NCBI GenBank assembly: GCA_028694215.1
Contig: JAQUTW010000001.1
Coordinates: forward strand, 62,001 to 126,000
DNA: 64,000 nucleotides
Reading direction: 5' to 3'
Origin: Paludibacteraceae bacterium
Lineage (GTDB): Bacteria > Bacteroidota > Bacteroidia > Bacteroidales > Paludibacteraceae
Shown here: in pieces, positions 26,063 to 35,383 of the stretch
How positions within the stretch are numbered: the stretch's first letter is position 1
Layout of the letters: each line of letters opens with the position of its first letter
Translations under genes and position numbers: made by a program
Notes under the pieces: model-generated
The model's input: only the letters and a program-made list of their open reading frames with translations
Database searches by the model: none
Told to the model about the DNA's origin: nothing

Positions 26063-26836
26063 ATGAAAATTTTGATTCTCGGTGCCGGCAAAATGGGCAC
26101 ATTTCTGACCGATTGTCTATGTATGAAACATGAGGTGGCATTATTTGAAACCGATCCGCATCGCTTACGCTTTGTTTTTAATACACAACGATTTACCAAA
26201 TTGGAAGAGATTCGTACATTTCAACCTGAAATCTGTATTAATGCCGTTACCTTGAAATATACTATTTCGGCCTTTGAAAGCGTATTTCCTTACTTGCCAA
26301 AATCGTGTATTTTGTCTGATATTGCTTCGGTAAAAACAGGCCTGCAGGCATTTTATCAACAAACCGGACATCGTTATGTTTCTACGCACCCGATGTTTGG
26401 TCCCACATTCGCCAATTTGTCAGACCTTAGCACACAAAGTGCCATCATTATTGCTGAAAGTGACCACATGGGTAAAGCTTTTTTTAAAGATTTCTATGGC
26501 TCACTCAAATTACATATTTTTGAATATACGTTTGAAGAACATGATGAAACCATTGCCTATTCTCTATCCATCCCTTTTGTGTCATCATTGGTGTTTGCTG
26601 CCGTAATGAAACATCAGGAAGCACCCGGAACCACATTTAAAAAACATTTGGCAGTGGCACGCGGGCTTTTGTCGGAAGACGATTATTTGCTGTCGGAAAT
26701 TTTGTTCAACCCACATACGGCGGGACAAATAGACGCTATCAAAGAGCAAATGACTTTATTACAGGATATTATAGAGAAAAAAGACACAACACGCATGCAG
26801 CGGTTTTTGACAAAAGTGCGTGAAAATATTGGATAG
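26063..26836 (+). CDS. tyrA: Prephenate dehydrogenase
   Basis: TyrA oxidises prephenate to 4-hydroxyphenylpyruvate, the Tyr branch. The 257-residue protein has the Rossmann loop ILGAGKMGTFLTDCL at its start. The catalytic-region motifs SDIASVKTGLQAF and YVSTHPMFGPTFANLS (the His of the HPMFGP block) follow. It has no ACT domain and is shorter than many TyrA proteins. It is the last gene of the attenuated operon, which explains why the leader senses both Phe and Tyr. Confidence 0.92.
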   Translation: MKILILGAGKMGTFLTDCLCMKHEVALFETDPHRLRFVFNTQRFTKLEEIRTFQPEICINAVTLKYTISAFESVFPYLPKSCILSDIASVKTGLQAFYQQTGHRYVSTHPMFGPTFANLSDLSTQSAIIIAESDHMGKAFFKDFYGSLKLHIFEYTFEEHDETIAYSLSIPFVSSLVFAAVMKHQEAPGTTFKKHLAVARGLLSEDDYLLSEILFNPHTAGQIDAIKEQMTLLQDIIEKKDTTRMQRFLTKVRENIG

Positions 26837-26923
26837 AAAGAACTTTGGATAAGAAGTAAAAGTGAAGAGCCGACACTACTTAAAAAAAATCGCTTTTTCT
26901 GTTTAAGTTTTGACTAATTTGAT

Positions 26924-26931
26924 TACCTTTG
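26924..26931 (+). promoter_or_regulatory. Promoter of tRNA-Pro
   Basis: TACCTTTG is a perfect -7 motif 19 bases before the mature tRNA. The gene-free stretch 26837-27247 holds only this, the tRNA, its terminator and the secG promoter. Confidence 0.6.
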
Positions 26932-26949
26932 CACTCCCCAAAAGAAATT

Positions 26950-27024
26950 CGGGATGTAGCTCAGCCCGGTTAGAGTACGCGTCTGGGGGGCGCGTGGTCG
27001 CTGGTTCGAATCCAGTCATCCCGA
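26950..27024 (+). tRNA. tRNA-Pro (anticodon GGG)
   Basis: A full cloverleaf can be drawn: acceptor CGGGATG/CATCCCG, D stem GCTC/GAGT, anticodon stem CGCGT/GCGCG with loop CTGGGGG (anticodon GGG) and T stem GCTGG/CCAGT around TTCGAAT. The CCA end is not encoded (the sequence continues CAA). Confidence 0.95.
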
Positions 27025-27026
27025 CA

Positions 27027-27064
27027 AACACGTTGGTAACATAATTGTTACCAACGTGTTTTTT
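27027..27064 (+). terminator. Terminator of tRNA-Pro
   Basis: AACACGTTGGTAAC and GTTACCAACGTGTT form a perfect 14-bp stem with the loop ATAATT, running into six T residues. Confidence 0.9.
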
Positions 27065-27160
27065 ATAAACTTAAATAATTTACGTTTTATACGTTCTACC
27101 GACAATATTATTTCACTTTCCTGAAAATCCCAAAAAAGAGCTGAATTTGTTGATTTTAAA

Positions 27161-27192
27161 TTTGACAAATCCAAAAAAAAGTATTTACTTTG
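27161..27192 (+). promoter_or_regulatory. Probable promoter of secG
   Basis: TTTG at 27161-27164 is followed after 20 bases by TTACTTTG (one mismatch to TAnnTTTG), 56 bases before the secG ATG. Confidence 0.5.
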
Positions 27193-27247
27193 CACCCTAA
27201 TTGTAAACACATTCCTTCAAACGGGAAACATATAAAATTTATTGAAT

Positions 27248-27598
27248 ATGTACACACTATTAATCATCTTAATTGTTATTGCTGCGGTTCTTTTAACGCT
27301 CCTTGTATTGGTTCAAAATTCCAAAGGAGGCGGATTAGCTTCAGGGTTTTCTTCGTCAAATCAAATTATGGGCGTTCGTAAAACGACCGATTTTTTGGAA
27401 AAAAGCACATGGACTCTAATCGCAATTATTGTGGTATTGAGTATCGTGGCTTCGGGTGTTTCAAAACGTCACTCTGCTACCAAATCAGTTTCCGCTATTT
27501 CGACAGAAGCCATAGAAAAACAAGCAGAATCTTCAGAACAACCAATGGTTAATTTTGATGAAACGGCACCGGCGGAAGAAAACTTGCCCGTGCAATAA
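27248..27598 (+). CDS. secG: Preprotein translocase subunit SecG
   Basis: The 116-residue protein has two transmembrane segments (LLIILIVIAAVLLTLLVLVQ and WTLIAIIVVLSIVAS). They flank the SecG loop QNSKGGGLASGFSSSNQIMG. An acidic, variable tail follows. It aids protein export through SecYEG. The ATG at 27248 is chosen over an in-frame TTG at 27242. Confidence 0.93.
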   Translation: MYTLLIILIVIAAVLLTLLVLVQNSKGGGLASGFSSSNQIMGVRKTTDFLEKSTWTLIAIIVVLSIVASGVSKRHSATKSVSAISTEAIEKQAESSEQPMVNFDETAPAEENLPVQ

Positions 27599-27621
27599 AG
27601 AGCTAAAACGGAAAACCATAT

Positions 27622-27652
27622 AAAGGGGATTCTTCAAGAATTCCCTTTTTTT
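27622..27652 (+). terminator. Terminator of secG
   Basis: AAAGGGGATTC pairs with GAATTCCCTTT (11 bp, one G-U), followed by a run of seven T residues. Confidence 0.85.
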
Positions 27653-27704
27653 AACGTATCAACGAAACAAAAATAATTATCATAACTACTTAATTTTTAA
27701 CATC

Positions 27705-29180
27705 ATGAAACAAAAACACTTTCTAAAAATCGCCTTGTTTGCTCTATTGTTCTCATTGCCTTTGTCAATAGTGGCAGAATCAGTTACGTATAAAGTTATC
27801 AAAGAAGATGACTTGGGTACAATTGTTAACGGCTTTGGGAAACAACCACAATATTCGCACGTCTATTTTGAAAATGAATTTGGTGACGTTACAGGTAATC
27901 GCTATAACCAGATAACCAAAGATAAAAGTGCTATTTTTGAATTATATGGTTGGGACGGTTGCACAATCAATAATGTTACTTTCAATATGTGTTCAAACAT
28001 GAAATCGGGCGGTGCCGAAGTGGTTGTAGAAGTAGGAGACAAAACCATTTTTAAACAACGTGCCCAATTTAATGATGCAGATTGGTATGGTGAATGGGTT
28101 GGTTTTCAAAATAATATTTATGTTGACATCACTAAAGCCATGGACAGCATTTACCAAGTACCCGCTAATGATATTGTAACGATTAGAATTACCGGTACAG
28201 AAAGTTCGGTTTATATTAACAGCTATACCATAGAATATAATCCGGGTACAAATATTACAGAAAGTCCTATGGGATACGTATATGAAAAAATCGGTAAAAA
28301 TGGAACTATTGCCGAAAATGACAATGTAATTATTTATTATGCAGGAGTGGCAGCCGGTGATTTGATTGGTGGTACAAATCCATATTTGAGTATTTATAAA
28401 GTAAATAATACCTCTAACGTATTTGAGCCGGAATTGATGTATTTTACTATGGCTAAACAAGATACGCATTGGATGTTTATCAATCAGTATGGCGACACAT
28501 TGAGTGCTACCGGCGAAAAAAAGATGGCGTTGAATGAGGGTGTGCAAACTTGGGATATCAATTTTACATTTAATGGAGCAGAAATTGCCAATACAAACAC
28601 AAGTTATGGCGTTATCCGCTATAACACTTCAACAGGCGACCGTTTTACTACTTATACAAGCACTTCTATGAAGTTACCATATCTCTATAAACGTGTCAGA
28701 CAGAACGAACCGATTAAGGCAACTTCTTTGGATATACCGGAAGAAATAACTATTTTTATGACTCAGGATACCGCAGTTTTGCGTCCAAAAATTTTACCTG
28801 CTACAGCCACTGACCAACGCGTTACTTGGAAATCGACCAATACAGAAATTGCTACGGTACGTGATGGCATAATAAAACCCGTTAAGATAGGAACTACGGA
28901 TATTGTTGTAACTACCATAGATGAGACATTGACGGACACCTGCCATCTTATTGTAAAAGATAAAGCAGATGGACTTGAAAATGTTGTTATTGGTGGCGTT
29001 TACACACACAAAGGTAAAATTATTGTAGAACAAGGCGCGCTTGTAGATGTAACGATTTTCAATAGTGTTGGACAACTTGTTGGCAAAAAAGAGCAGGTAA
29101 CCAATGCCACATTCGATGTACAACAAGGCATCTACATTGTAAGAATAGGAAATGCCGCCATGCCGATAATGGTAAGATAA
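27705..29180 (+). CDS. Secreted protein with Ig-like domain and T9SS sorting domain
   Basis: The 491-residue protein has a signal peptide (MKQKHFLKIALFALLFSLPL, then SIVAES). A beta-rich body of unknown family follows (about 25-330). Next is a bacterial Ig-like group 2 module (about 345-425; ATDQRVTWKSTNTEIATVRD). A type A T9SS C-terminal sorting domain ends it (VTIFNSVGQLVGKKEQV and VQQGIYIVRIGNAA). It is probably exported by T9SS and attached to the surface or released. The body resembles no enzyme I recognise. It stands alone between two strong terminators. Confidence 0.82.
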   Translation: MKQKHFLKIALFALLFSLPLSIVAESVTYKVIKEDDLGTIVNGFGKQPQYSHVYFENEFGDVTGNRYNQITKDKSAIFELYGWDGCTINNVTFNMCSNMKSGGAEVVVEVGDKTIFKQRAQFNDADWYGEWVGFQNNIYVDITKAMDSIYQVPANDIVTIRITGTESSVYINSYTIEYNPGTNITESPMGYVYEKIGKNGTIAENDNVIIYYAGVAAGDLIGGTNPYLSIYKVNNTSNVFEPELMYFTMAKQDTHWMFINQYGDTLSATGEKKMALNEGVQTWDINFTFNGAEIANTNTSYGVIRYNTSTGDRFTTYTSTSMKLPYLYKRVRQNEPIKATSLDIPEEITIFMTQDTAVLRPKILPATATDQRVTWKSTNTEIATVRDGIIKPVKIGTTDIVVTTIDETLTDTCHLIVKDKADGLENVVIGGVYTHKGKIIVEQGALVDVTIFNSVGQLVGKKEQVTNATFDVQQGIYIVRIGNAAMPIMVR

Positions 29181-29202
29181 ATAAATCATTCATACAAAAA
29201 CA

Positions 29203-29237
29203 AAGCGAGGTAAACAAATGCGTTTACCTCGCTTTTT
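29203..29237. terminator. Bidirectional terminator between secreted protein gene and htpG
   Basis: AAGCGAGGTAAAC and GTTTACCTCGCTT form a 13-bp stem with T residues on the plus side and A residues on the other. It sits between convergent genes. Confidence 0.85.
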
Positions 29238-29251
29238 GATATGATTTCTAC

Positions 29252-31309
29252 TTATTTCAGTAAATCAACACTGCGTTTTACAAAATCGGCCAAATCTTTG
29301 CCTTTCAACATATTGTTAGCAAGTAAAGCCAAATCTATCATTTGTTTAATTTTGTTTTGTCCGACGGCAAATTTGGTATAAACCTCCTTTTTCTTGTTGC
29401 GCAATTCGCCGACTTGTTTATCAATGTTTTCAATTTCATCTTTCTCGGCTTGCGGTATCTCTTCGTCTTTTTTACCTTTCTGACCGTCTTTTATATCATT
29501 TCTACGTTTTTCCAAATCGGCAATTTCGGTTATGAATGGAGCCACTTTATCAGCACAAGAAGTTTCTTCTGCTTGCAACACATTTTCAACCAAAGGATGC
29601 GCTGTATTTAGCACTACATTGTAGCTATCGGGCATTTCGCCATAGAATCCCATCATTGGATTACCACCGGTGGCTGCCATATCTTTCATACGACGCATAA
29701 ACTCGTTTTGAGTAATAATAATCGGTTGATCTGTGGCACTCAATTGTTCCATCTTTACCAAAAATTCGGTTTTGTCTGCTTTTGGCAATTGTGATTGGAA
29801 AATATCAATCAATGCGTTTTGTTGCTCGTCTGTCAGAGTAACTTTAGCAGCATCGGCTTTAACGATTAGTTTTTCAACCACATCACTATCGACACGCACA
29901 TAACGCGATTTTTCGTTTTTCTGTTCCAATTGGCTAATCCAGTGCGTATCCAGCTGTCCGTCCATCAACAACACATCGTAACCTTTGGCTTTGGCTGACT
30001 CAATATAAGCGTGTTGCTCATCAACATTATTGGCATACAAATAAATCAGATTGCCGTCTTTATCCGTTTGTTCTGTTTTAATTAAATCGTTGTATTCATT
30101 AAATGTAAATAGTTTACCATCAACATTTTTCAGCAATGCAAAATCTTTGGCGCGATCGTAAAATTTGTCGTCGGTAAGCATTCCGTAAACGATAAAAATG
30201 CGTAGTGCGTCCCATTTCTCTTCAAATTGAGCGCGGTCGGTTTTAAAAATTTCCTGCAAACGGTCAGCTACTTTTTTGGTAATATGTGCCGAAATTTTCT
30301 TCACATTTTGATCGCTTTGTAAGTACGAACGACTCACATTCAACGGGATATCCGGCGAGTCAATCACACCGTGCAGCAAAGTCAGGAAGTCTGGAACAAT
30401 GCCTTCGACCGAATCGGTTACAAATACCTGATTGCAATAGAGTTGAATTTTATTGCGTTGTAAATCAATATTGTTTTTGATACGCGGGAAATACAAAATA
30501 CCTGTCAAGTTGAACGGAAAATCGACATTCAAATGAATATGAAACAGTGGATTTTCGCCGTATGGATAAAGTTCGTGATAAAATTTATCATAATCTTCAT
30601 CTTTTAAATCGGCAGGTTTTTTAGTCCATGCAGGTTCTGTATTATTAATAATGTTGTCTTCGGCAGTTTCTACTTCCTTCCCGTCCTTCCACTCTTTCTT
30701 TTTTCCAAAAGCAATGGGAACAGGCAAAAATTTGCAATATTTTGTCAACATTGTATTGATGCGGGCTTCTTCAAGAAATTCTTTATCCTCGTCATCAATA
30801 TGCAAAACAATATCCGTTCCGCGATCTGTTTTATTGCATTCTTCCAATGTATATTCCGGCGATCCGTCGCAACTCCAGTGTTGTGCAGGAGCATCAGTGT
30901 ACGATTTCGTAAAAATTTCCACTTGTTTCGACACCATAAATGCCGAATAAAATCCTAATCCGAAATGACCGATGATTGCGTTGGCATCATTTTTATATTT
31001 GTCCAAAAATTCCGTTGCGCCGGAAAAAGCAATCTGATTGATATATTTGTCAATTTCGTCGGCAGTCATACCTACGCCTCGGTCGCTGATAGTCAGCGTT
31101 TTTTTCTTGGTATCAATACTGACCGAAACTTTCAAATCACCCATTTCACCTTTATAATCGCCGACAGATGCCAGTGTTTTCAGTTTTTGCGTAGCATCAA
31201 CAGCATTCGATACGAGTTCACGCAAAAAAATCTCGTGATCGCTGTACAAAAATTTCTTGATTACGGGGAAGATGTTATCTGTTGTTACCCCAATGTTTCC
31301 TTTTGCCAT
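29252..31309 (-). CDS. htpG: Molecular chaperone HtpG (Hsp90)
   Basis: The 685-residue ATP-dependent chaperone has the GHKL ATP-binding motifs: LRELVSNAVDATQKL, SDRGVGMTADEI and GHFGLGFYSAFMVS. The middle domain has YFPRIKNNIDLQRNKIQLYC and PLNVSRSYLQSDQNVKK, and a C-terminal dimerisation domain follows. A charged insertion (about 560-640, GKKDEEIPQAEKDEIENID) is longer than in E. coli HtpG (624 residues), as is usual in Bacteroidota. Confidence 0.95.
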   Translation of the reverse strand: MAKGNIGVTTDNIFPVIKKFLYSDHEIFLRELVSNAVDATQKLKTLASVGDYKGEMGDLKVSVSIDTKKKTLTISDRGVGMTADEIDKYINQIAFSGATEFLDKYKNDANAIIGHFGLGFYSAFMVSKQVEIFTKSYTDAPAQHWSCDGSPEYTLEECNKTDRGTDIVLHIDDEDKEFLEEARINTMLTKYCKFLPVPIAFGKKKEWKDGKEVETAEDNIINNTEPAWTKKPADLKDEDYDKFYHELYPYGENPLFHIHLNVDFPFNLTGILYFPRIKNNIDLQRNKIQLYCNQVFVTDSVEGIVPDFLTLLHGVIDSPDIPLNVSRSYLQSDQNVKKISAHITKKVADRLQEIFKTDRAQFEEKWDALRIFIVYGMLTDDKFYDRAKDFALLKNVDGKLFTFNEYNDLIKTEQTDKDGNLIYLYANNVDEQHAYIESAKAKGYDVLLMDGQLDTHWISQLEQKNEKSRYVRVDSDVVEKLIVKADAAKVTLTDEQQNALIDIFQSQLPKADKTEFLVKMEQLSATDQPIIITQNEFMRRMKDMAATGGNPMMGFYGEMPDSYNVVLNTAHPLVENVLQAEETSCADKVAPFITEIADLEKRRNDIKDGQKGKKDEEIPQAEKDEIENIDKQVGELRNKKKEVYTKFAVGQNKIKQMIDLALLANNMLKGKDLADFVKRSVDLLK

Positions 31310-31402
31310 TACTTTTATATTTAATTTGTTAGATAAATCAATAATTACCGACCGATTCTATTCAAAAAAAATGCCAAAGGCCTTTATCTGTCATTTTGAC
31401 AC

Positions 31403-31441
31403 AAAAAAACTTCCTTGTTGATGATTCCCAACAAGGAAGTT
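31403..31441 (-). terminator. Terminator of pgk
   Basis: AACTTCCTTGTTG (31408-31420) is a perfect 13-bp complement of 31429-31441. On the minus strand it runs into seven T residues (31403-31409). Confidence 0.88.
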
Positions 31442-31463
31442 GATTATAAAAACAAATAGTTGC

Positions 31464-32720
31464 TTACTTTTTGATAGCGGCTACACCCGGCAATTCTTTG
31501 CCTTCAATGGCTTCGAGTAATGCACCACCACCTGTGGAAATATATGAAACTTGGTCAGCCATACCGAATTTATTAATGCAGGCAACAGAGTCGCCACCAC
31601 CAATTAATGAGTAGGCACCCGCTTTGGTTGCTTTACCGATAGCTTCGGCAATGGCGCGTGAACCGGCGGTGAAATTGTCGAATTCAAATACGCCTGCAGG
31701 ACCATTCCATAGAATGGTTTTTGCATTTTCAATGGCAGCTGCAAAAGCTTTGCGTGTTTCCGGACCGGCATCCAAACCTTCCCAACCTTCGGGAATAGCG
31801 TTAGATGGAACGATTTGAGTTTTTGCATCATTGGAGAAAGAGTCGGCTGCTACACAATCGCTGCCTAAAACCAAATTGACACCTTTTGTTTTTGCTTGAG
31901 CAATAATGTCAAGAGCCAAATCCATTTTGTCGTCTTCGCAAATAGAATTGCCAATATGTCCACCTTGAGCTTTTGCAAAAGTATAAGTCATTCCACCACA
32001 AAGGATCAGATTGTCCACTTTGTCCATAAGGTTTTCAATAATTCCGATTTTTGTAGAAACTTTTGAACCTCCCATAATGGCTGTGAATGGGCGTTTGATA
32101 TTGCTTAAAATATTATCAACGGCTTCAACTTCTTTTTCCATCAAGAAACCAAGCATTTTGTTGTTTGTATCAAAATAATCGGCAATCACAGCAGTAGAAG
32201 CATGTTTACGATGTGCAGTTCCAAAGGCATCGTTTACATAACAATCGGCATAAGATGCCAATGTTTTCGCAAACTCTTTTTGCGAAGCTTTCATTGCTTT
32301 TTTAGCTTCTTCATAAGCAGGATCTTCTTTTTCGATACCTACCGGTTTACCTTCTTCTTCAGGATAAAAACGAAGATTTTCGATCATAAGAGCTTCACCG
32401 GGTTTCAGTGCGGCAGCAGCTTTGGCAGCTTTGGCACAATCGGGAGCAAATTGAACTTTTACGCCTAATTTTTCAGAAACAGCATCTACAATTTGACTCA
32501 AAGAATATTTGGCATTGACTTTTCCTTTCGGTTTGCCCATGTGCGACATAATAATCACACTACCGCCATCGGTCAAAATTTTTTTCAAAGTAGGAAGAGC
32601 ACCACGAATACGGGTGTCATCGGTAATTTTACCGTTTTCGTCCAACGGAACATTAAAATCCACACGAACGATTGCTTTTTTACCGGCAAAGTTGAATTTT
32701 TCAATTGTTTGCATATTCAT
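31464..32720 (-). CDS. pgk: Phosphoglycerate kinase
   Basis: Pgk makes ATP from 1,3-bisphosphoglycerate in glycolysis. The 418-residue protein has the substrate site [20 protein letters not shown], the [14 protein letters not shown] block, the ATP-site [19 protein letters not shown] and the C-terminal [13 protein letters not shown]. An in-frame second ATG lies at 32714. A consensus -7 motif lies about 37 bases upstream, so it is transcribed separately from hisD. Confidence 0.96.
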   Translation of the reverse strand: MNMQTIEKFNFAGKKAIVRVDFNVPLDENGKITDDTRIRGALPTLKKILTDGGSVIIMSHMGKPKGKVNAKYSLSQIVDAVSEKLGVKVQFAPDCAKAAKAAAALKPGEALMIENLRFYPEEEGKPVGIEKEDPAYEEAKKAMKASQKEFAKTLASYADCYVNDAFGTAHRKHASTAVIADYFDTNNKMLGFLMEKEVEAVDNILSNIKRPFTAIMGGSKVSTKIGIIENLMDKVDNLILCGGMTYTFAKAQGGHIGNSICEDDKMDLALDIIAQAKTKGVNLVLGSDCVAADSFSNDAKTQIVPSNAIPEGWEGLDAGPETRKAFAAAIENAKTILWNGPAGVFEFDNFTAGSRAIAEAIGKATKAGAYSLIGGGDSVACINKFGMADQVSYISTGGGALLEAIEGKELPGVAAIKK

Positions 32721-32756
32721 AATAATTTAAAAAATAATAATCTCAATATTTTTGTG

Positions 32757-32764
32757 CAAAAATA
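32757..32764 (-). promoter_or_regulatory. Promoter of pgk
   Basis: The minus strand reads TATTTTTG, matching TAnnTTTG, between hisD and pgk. Confidence 0.5.
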
Positions 32765-32795
32765 CACATTTATTCAATAAAAAAGTTGGTTTGAG

Positions 32796-34109
32796 TTAAA
32801 AATCCTCATCTTTCCTTTCCCATTCGGCATTTAAGCGTAATGTAACTGCATTTTTATGGGCTGTAAGGCCTTCGTGAGCAGCCATAATTTCTATGGCATT
32901 GCCAAGTACGCTCAAGCCATCACGAGAAATTTTTTGAAATGTAATTTTTCTCATGAAACTGTCCATATTGACACCGTTATACATTTTGGCATAACCGTTT
33001 GTTGGAAGTGTGTGATTGGTACCGGAAACATAATCGCCGGCACTTTCCGTAGCATATTTACCAATGAAAACCGAACCGGCATTAATAATACAATCTGCCA
33101 GATCATCTTCGTTTCGGGCAGAAATAATCAAATGTTCAGGCGCATAATCATTGGTAAATTCAACAGCTTCGGCCATATCATGCATTAAAATCAGTCGTCC
33201 ATTATTTACTAATGATGCTTCTGCAATTTCTTTACGTGATAATTGTGGTAATTGTTCTTCTAATTGCGTTTGTACATCTTTCAACAACTGCAGACTGTTT
33301 GTTACCAAAATGGATTGAGAATCTTTGCCGTGTTCAGCCTGCGAGAGCAAATCTGCAGCAACAAATGAAGCGTCGGCACGTTCGTCTGCCAAGACTTCCA
33401 CTTCCGATGGACCGGCCGGCATATCAATGGCAACATCTTTTTGTCCTACAATTTGCTTGGCAGTAGTAACAAACTGATTGCCAGGTCCAAATATTTTGTA
33501 CACTTTCGGTACACTTTCTGTTCCATAAGCCATAGCTGCAATCGCTTGTGCGCCGCCTATTTTAAACACTTTATGAACACCTGCCAATTGTGCAGCATAT
33601 AAAACGGCCGGATTTACTTTACCTTCTTTGTTGGGAGGTGTGCATAGAATAATTTCCCGACAGCCGGCAATATCAGCCGGAACTGCTAACATTAACACTG
33701 TAGAAAACAAAGGAGCGGAACCTCCGGGAATATATAAACCAATTTTGTCGATTGGTATTTGCTTTTGCCAGCAGGTAACTCCGGATGTTATATTTACTTT
33801 CCCCAATTCCTGAATTTGGGCATTATGAAAAATAAATAAATTGCGTTTTGCTTGCGACATGGCTTCTTTTAAACTCTCATCAACCAAGGTTTTTGCTTCC
33901 TGAAACTCTTCTTTTGTAACCAAAAACGACTCTAAAGCAACACTATCAAATTTTTCTCCATAGTTGTGCAAAGCTTTATCTCCATTCAGTTTTACATCAT
34001 TTACAATAGCAGAAACGACATCGTCTAATTTTGATTTATCCAGAATAGAACGTTTTTGTAATTCGTTCCAAGTCTCTTTCGGAGGATATTTTACAACTTT
34101 TATATTCAT
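32796..34109 (-). CDS. hisD: Histidinol dehydrogenase
   Basis: HisD oxidises histidinol to histidine in two steps. The 437-residue protein has PKVYKIFGPGNQFVTTAK, DMPAGPSEVEVLADE, a Zn/substrate site near LLSQAEHGKDSQ and TESAGDYVSGTNHTLPTNG. It follows hisG by 12 bases. The hisC and hisB genes that often follow in Bacteroides are absent here; pgk comes next. Confidence 0.95.
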   Translation of the reverse strand: MNIKVVKYPPKETWNELQKRSILDKSKLDDVVSAIVNDVKLNGDKALHNYGEKFDSVALESFLVTKEEFQEAKTLVDESLKEAMSQAKRNLFIFHNAQIQELGKVNITSGVTCWQKQIPIDKIGLYIPGGSAPLFSTVLMLAVPADIAGCREIILCTPPNKEGKVNPAVLYAAQLAGVHKVFKIGGAQAIAAMAYGTESVPKVYKIFGPGNQFVTTAKQIVGQKDVAIDMPAGPSEVEVLADERADASFVAADLLSQAEHGKDSQSILVTNSLQLLKDVQTQLEEQLPQLSRKEIAEASLVNNGRLILMHDMAEAVEFTNDYAPEHLIISARNEDDLADCIINAGSVFIGKYATESAGDYVSGTNHTLPTNGYAKMYNGVNMDSFMRKITFQKISRDGLSVLGNAIEIMAAHEGLTAHKNAVTLRLNAEWERKDEDF

Positions 34110-34121
34110 AAGATGAATTAA

Positions 34122-34973
34122 TTATAAAATCATTTTCTCTATCGGCAACACCAAAATGCCTTCAGCTCCCAATTGTTTTAATTTACCAATAATATCCCAA
34201 AATCGTTTTTCGTCTAACACAGTATGCAAAGAACTCCATCCATCGCGCACCAATGGCATTATGGTTGGAGCTTTCATTCCGGGCAGAATATCTATAATGG
34301 CTTTAATCTTTTCATTGGGAACATTCATTAAAATATATTTTTTATTGTAGGCTTCTTGTACGGCTTCAATACGAAACAACAATTCATCAAAAATGGTTTG
34401 TTTCAGTGGCGTCAGTTGTTTGTTGGCAATCATCACTGCTTCCGATTCCATAATTACTTCTACCTCTTTCAAATGATGTGCCACCAAAGTGCTTCCGGAG
34501 CTTACAATATCGAAAATGGCGTCCGCAACACCTAATTCGGGAGAAATCTCTACAGAACCTGTAATGATAAATATTTTAGCTTTAATACTATTTTTTTTAA
34601 GAAATGTCGCTAAAATATCAGGATAAGAAGTGGCTATCTTTTTCCCGTTAAACCATTCCAATCCTTTATATTTTGCTTCTTTGGGAATTGCCAAAGAAAG
34701 GCGACAATTGCTAAAACCAAGTCGTTTCACAATATCGGCATTAGCCCGTTTCTCTACATATTCATTTTCGCCGACAATACCAACGTCAGCAATGCCTTCT
34801 GCCACCGATTTGGGAATGTCATCATCTCTTAAAAATAAGATTTCGGCCGGAAAATTGCTTGAACGTGTCAATAATTGGCGTTTCCCGATGGACAATTTTA
34901 CGCCTACTTCTTCCAATAAGTTCATGGTGTCTTCATTCAAGCGACCTTTCGACTGTACTGCTATTCGTAACAT
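34122..34973 (-). CDS. hisG: ATP phosphoribosyltransferase, long form
   Basis: HisG catalyses the first step of histidine synthesis. The 283-residue protein starts LRIAVQSKGRLNEDTMNLLE and has the PRPP-site region VADAIFDIVSSGSTLVAHHL. A C-terminal regulatory domain (about 210-283; GMKAPTIMPLVRDGWSS) marks the long, HisZ-independent form inhibited by His. The first gene of a hisG-hisD pair, it has a 20-base leader after a -7 motif and no His-rich leader peptide. Confidence 0.95.
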   Translation of the reverse strand: MLRIAVQSKGRLNEDTMNLLEEVGVKLSIGKRQLLTRSSNFPAEILFLRDDDIPKSVAEGIADVGIVGENEYVEKRANADIVKRLGFSNCRLSLAIPKEAKYKGLEWFNGKKIATSYPDILATFLKKNSIKAKIFIITGSVEISPELGVADAIFDIVSSGSTLVAHHLKEVEVIMESEAVMIANKQLTPLKQTIFDELLFRIEAVQEAYNKKYILMNVPNEKIKAIIDILPGMKAPTIMPLVRDGWSSLHTVLDEKRFWDIIGKLKQLGAEGILVLPIEKMIL

Positions 34974-34998
34974 ATAATATAAATTAAAAATTGAGCTA

Positions 34999-35006
34999 CA
35001 AAAGTA
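34999..35006 (-). promoter_or_regulatory. Promoter of hisG-hisD
   Basis: The minus strand reads TACTTTTG, matching TAnnTTTG, 26 bases upstream of the hisG ATG. Confidence 0.6.
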
Positions 35007-35025
35007 ATATTAATTTAAACATTAA

Positions 35026-35074
35026 TCATTTATTGAAATGTTAAAAAATAAACTTTTAACATTTCAATAAATGA
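35026..35074. repeat. Perfect 21-bp inverted repeat upstream of hisG
   Basis: The left arm 35026-35046 (TCATTTATTGAAATGTTAAA + A) and the right arm 35054-35074 are perfect reverse complements around the 7-base loop AATAAAC. It lies 20-68 bases upstream of the hisG -7 motif, just after the terminator of the neighbouring lipoprotein gene. With no T-tract on either side it is more likely an operator or a cruciform element than a terminator. Confidence 0.65.
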
Positions 35075-35077
35075 CAT

Positions 35078-35112
35078 AAAAAAAGCCCGTCAGAAGACAG
35101 GCTTATTTTTTT
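35078..35112. terminator. Terminator of small lipoprotein gene
   Basis: On the minus strand, GCCTGTC, the loop TTCT and GACGGGC (7 bp, one G-U) are followed by seven T residues. T residues also follow on the plus side. Confidence 0.8.
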
Positions 35113-35128
35113 GTTGTGGTTTCGTTGA

Positions 35129-35305
35129 TTATTTTGCAACGCTATCAGCAGCAACTTCAACAGCTGTAGTATCAGCAGCAACTTCTTCTACAACAACTTC
35201 TTCTACAGCAGGAGCAGCAGCTTCTTCTGTAGCTTCTTCTTTAGCACCGCAAGAAGCGAAAGCAACTGCAGTAGCAACAGCAAAGAACAATACTAATTTT
35301 TTCAT
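35129..35305 (-). CDS. Tiny acidic Ala/Val/Glu-rich lipoprotein
   Basis: The 58-residue precursor has a lipoprotein signal (MKKLVLFFAVATAVAFASCG, Cys at about 19). The mature part is almost only Glu, Ala, Val and Thr (EEAAAPAVEEVVVEEVAADT). Small lipoproteins like this occur in many Bacteroidales and are often abundant; their role is unknown. It has both -7 and -33 elements and its own terminator, so it is a monocistronic, probably strongly expressed gene. The frame opens earlier, but the ATG at 35305 is followed by the signal peptide. Confidence 0.8.
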   Translation of the reverse strand: MKKLVLFFAVATAVAFASCGAKEEATEEAAAPAVEEVVVEEVAADTTAVEVAADSVAK

Positions 35306-35353
35306 TTGACTAACGTTTAAAAAAATAAATAATATTATATAATAAAATCGCTG

Positions 35354-35383
35354 CAAAGTTACTACTTTTTTTGATATCACAAA
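35354..35383 (-). promoter_or_regulatory. Strong promoter of the tiny lipoprotein gene
   Basis: On the minus strand, TTTG (35380-35383), 18 bases and TAACTTTG (35354-35361) make a complete -33/-7 promoter. Confidence 0.65.

Noticed and set aside
34974-35025. Search for a His-rich leader peptide before hisG, prompted by the Phe/Tyr attenuator.
   Set aside because: The predicted transcript has only about 20 bases before hisG, with no leader ORF and no terminator pair.
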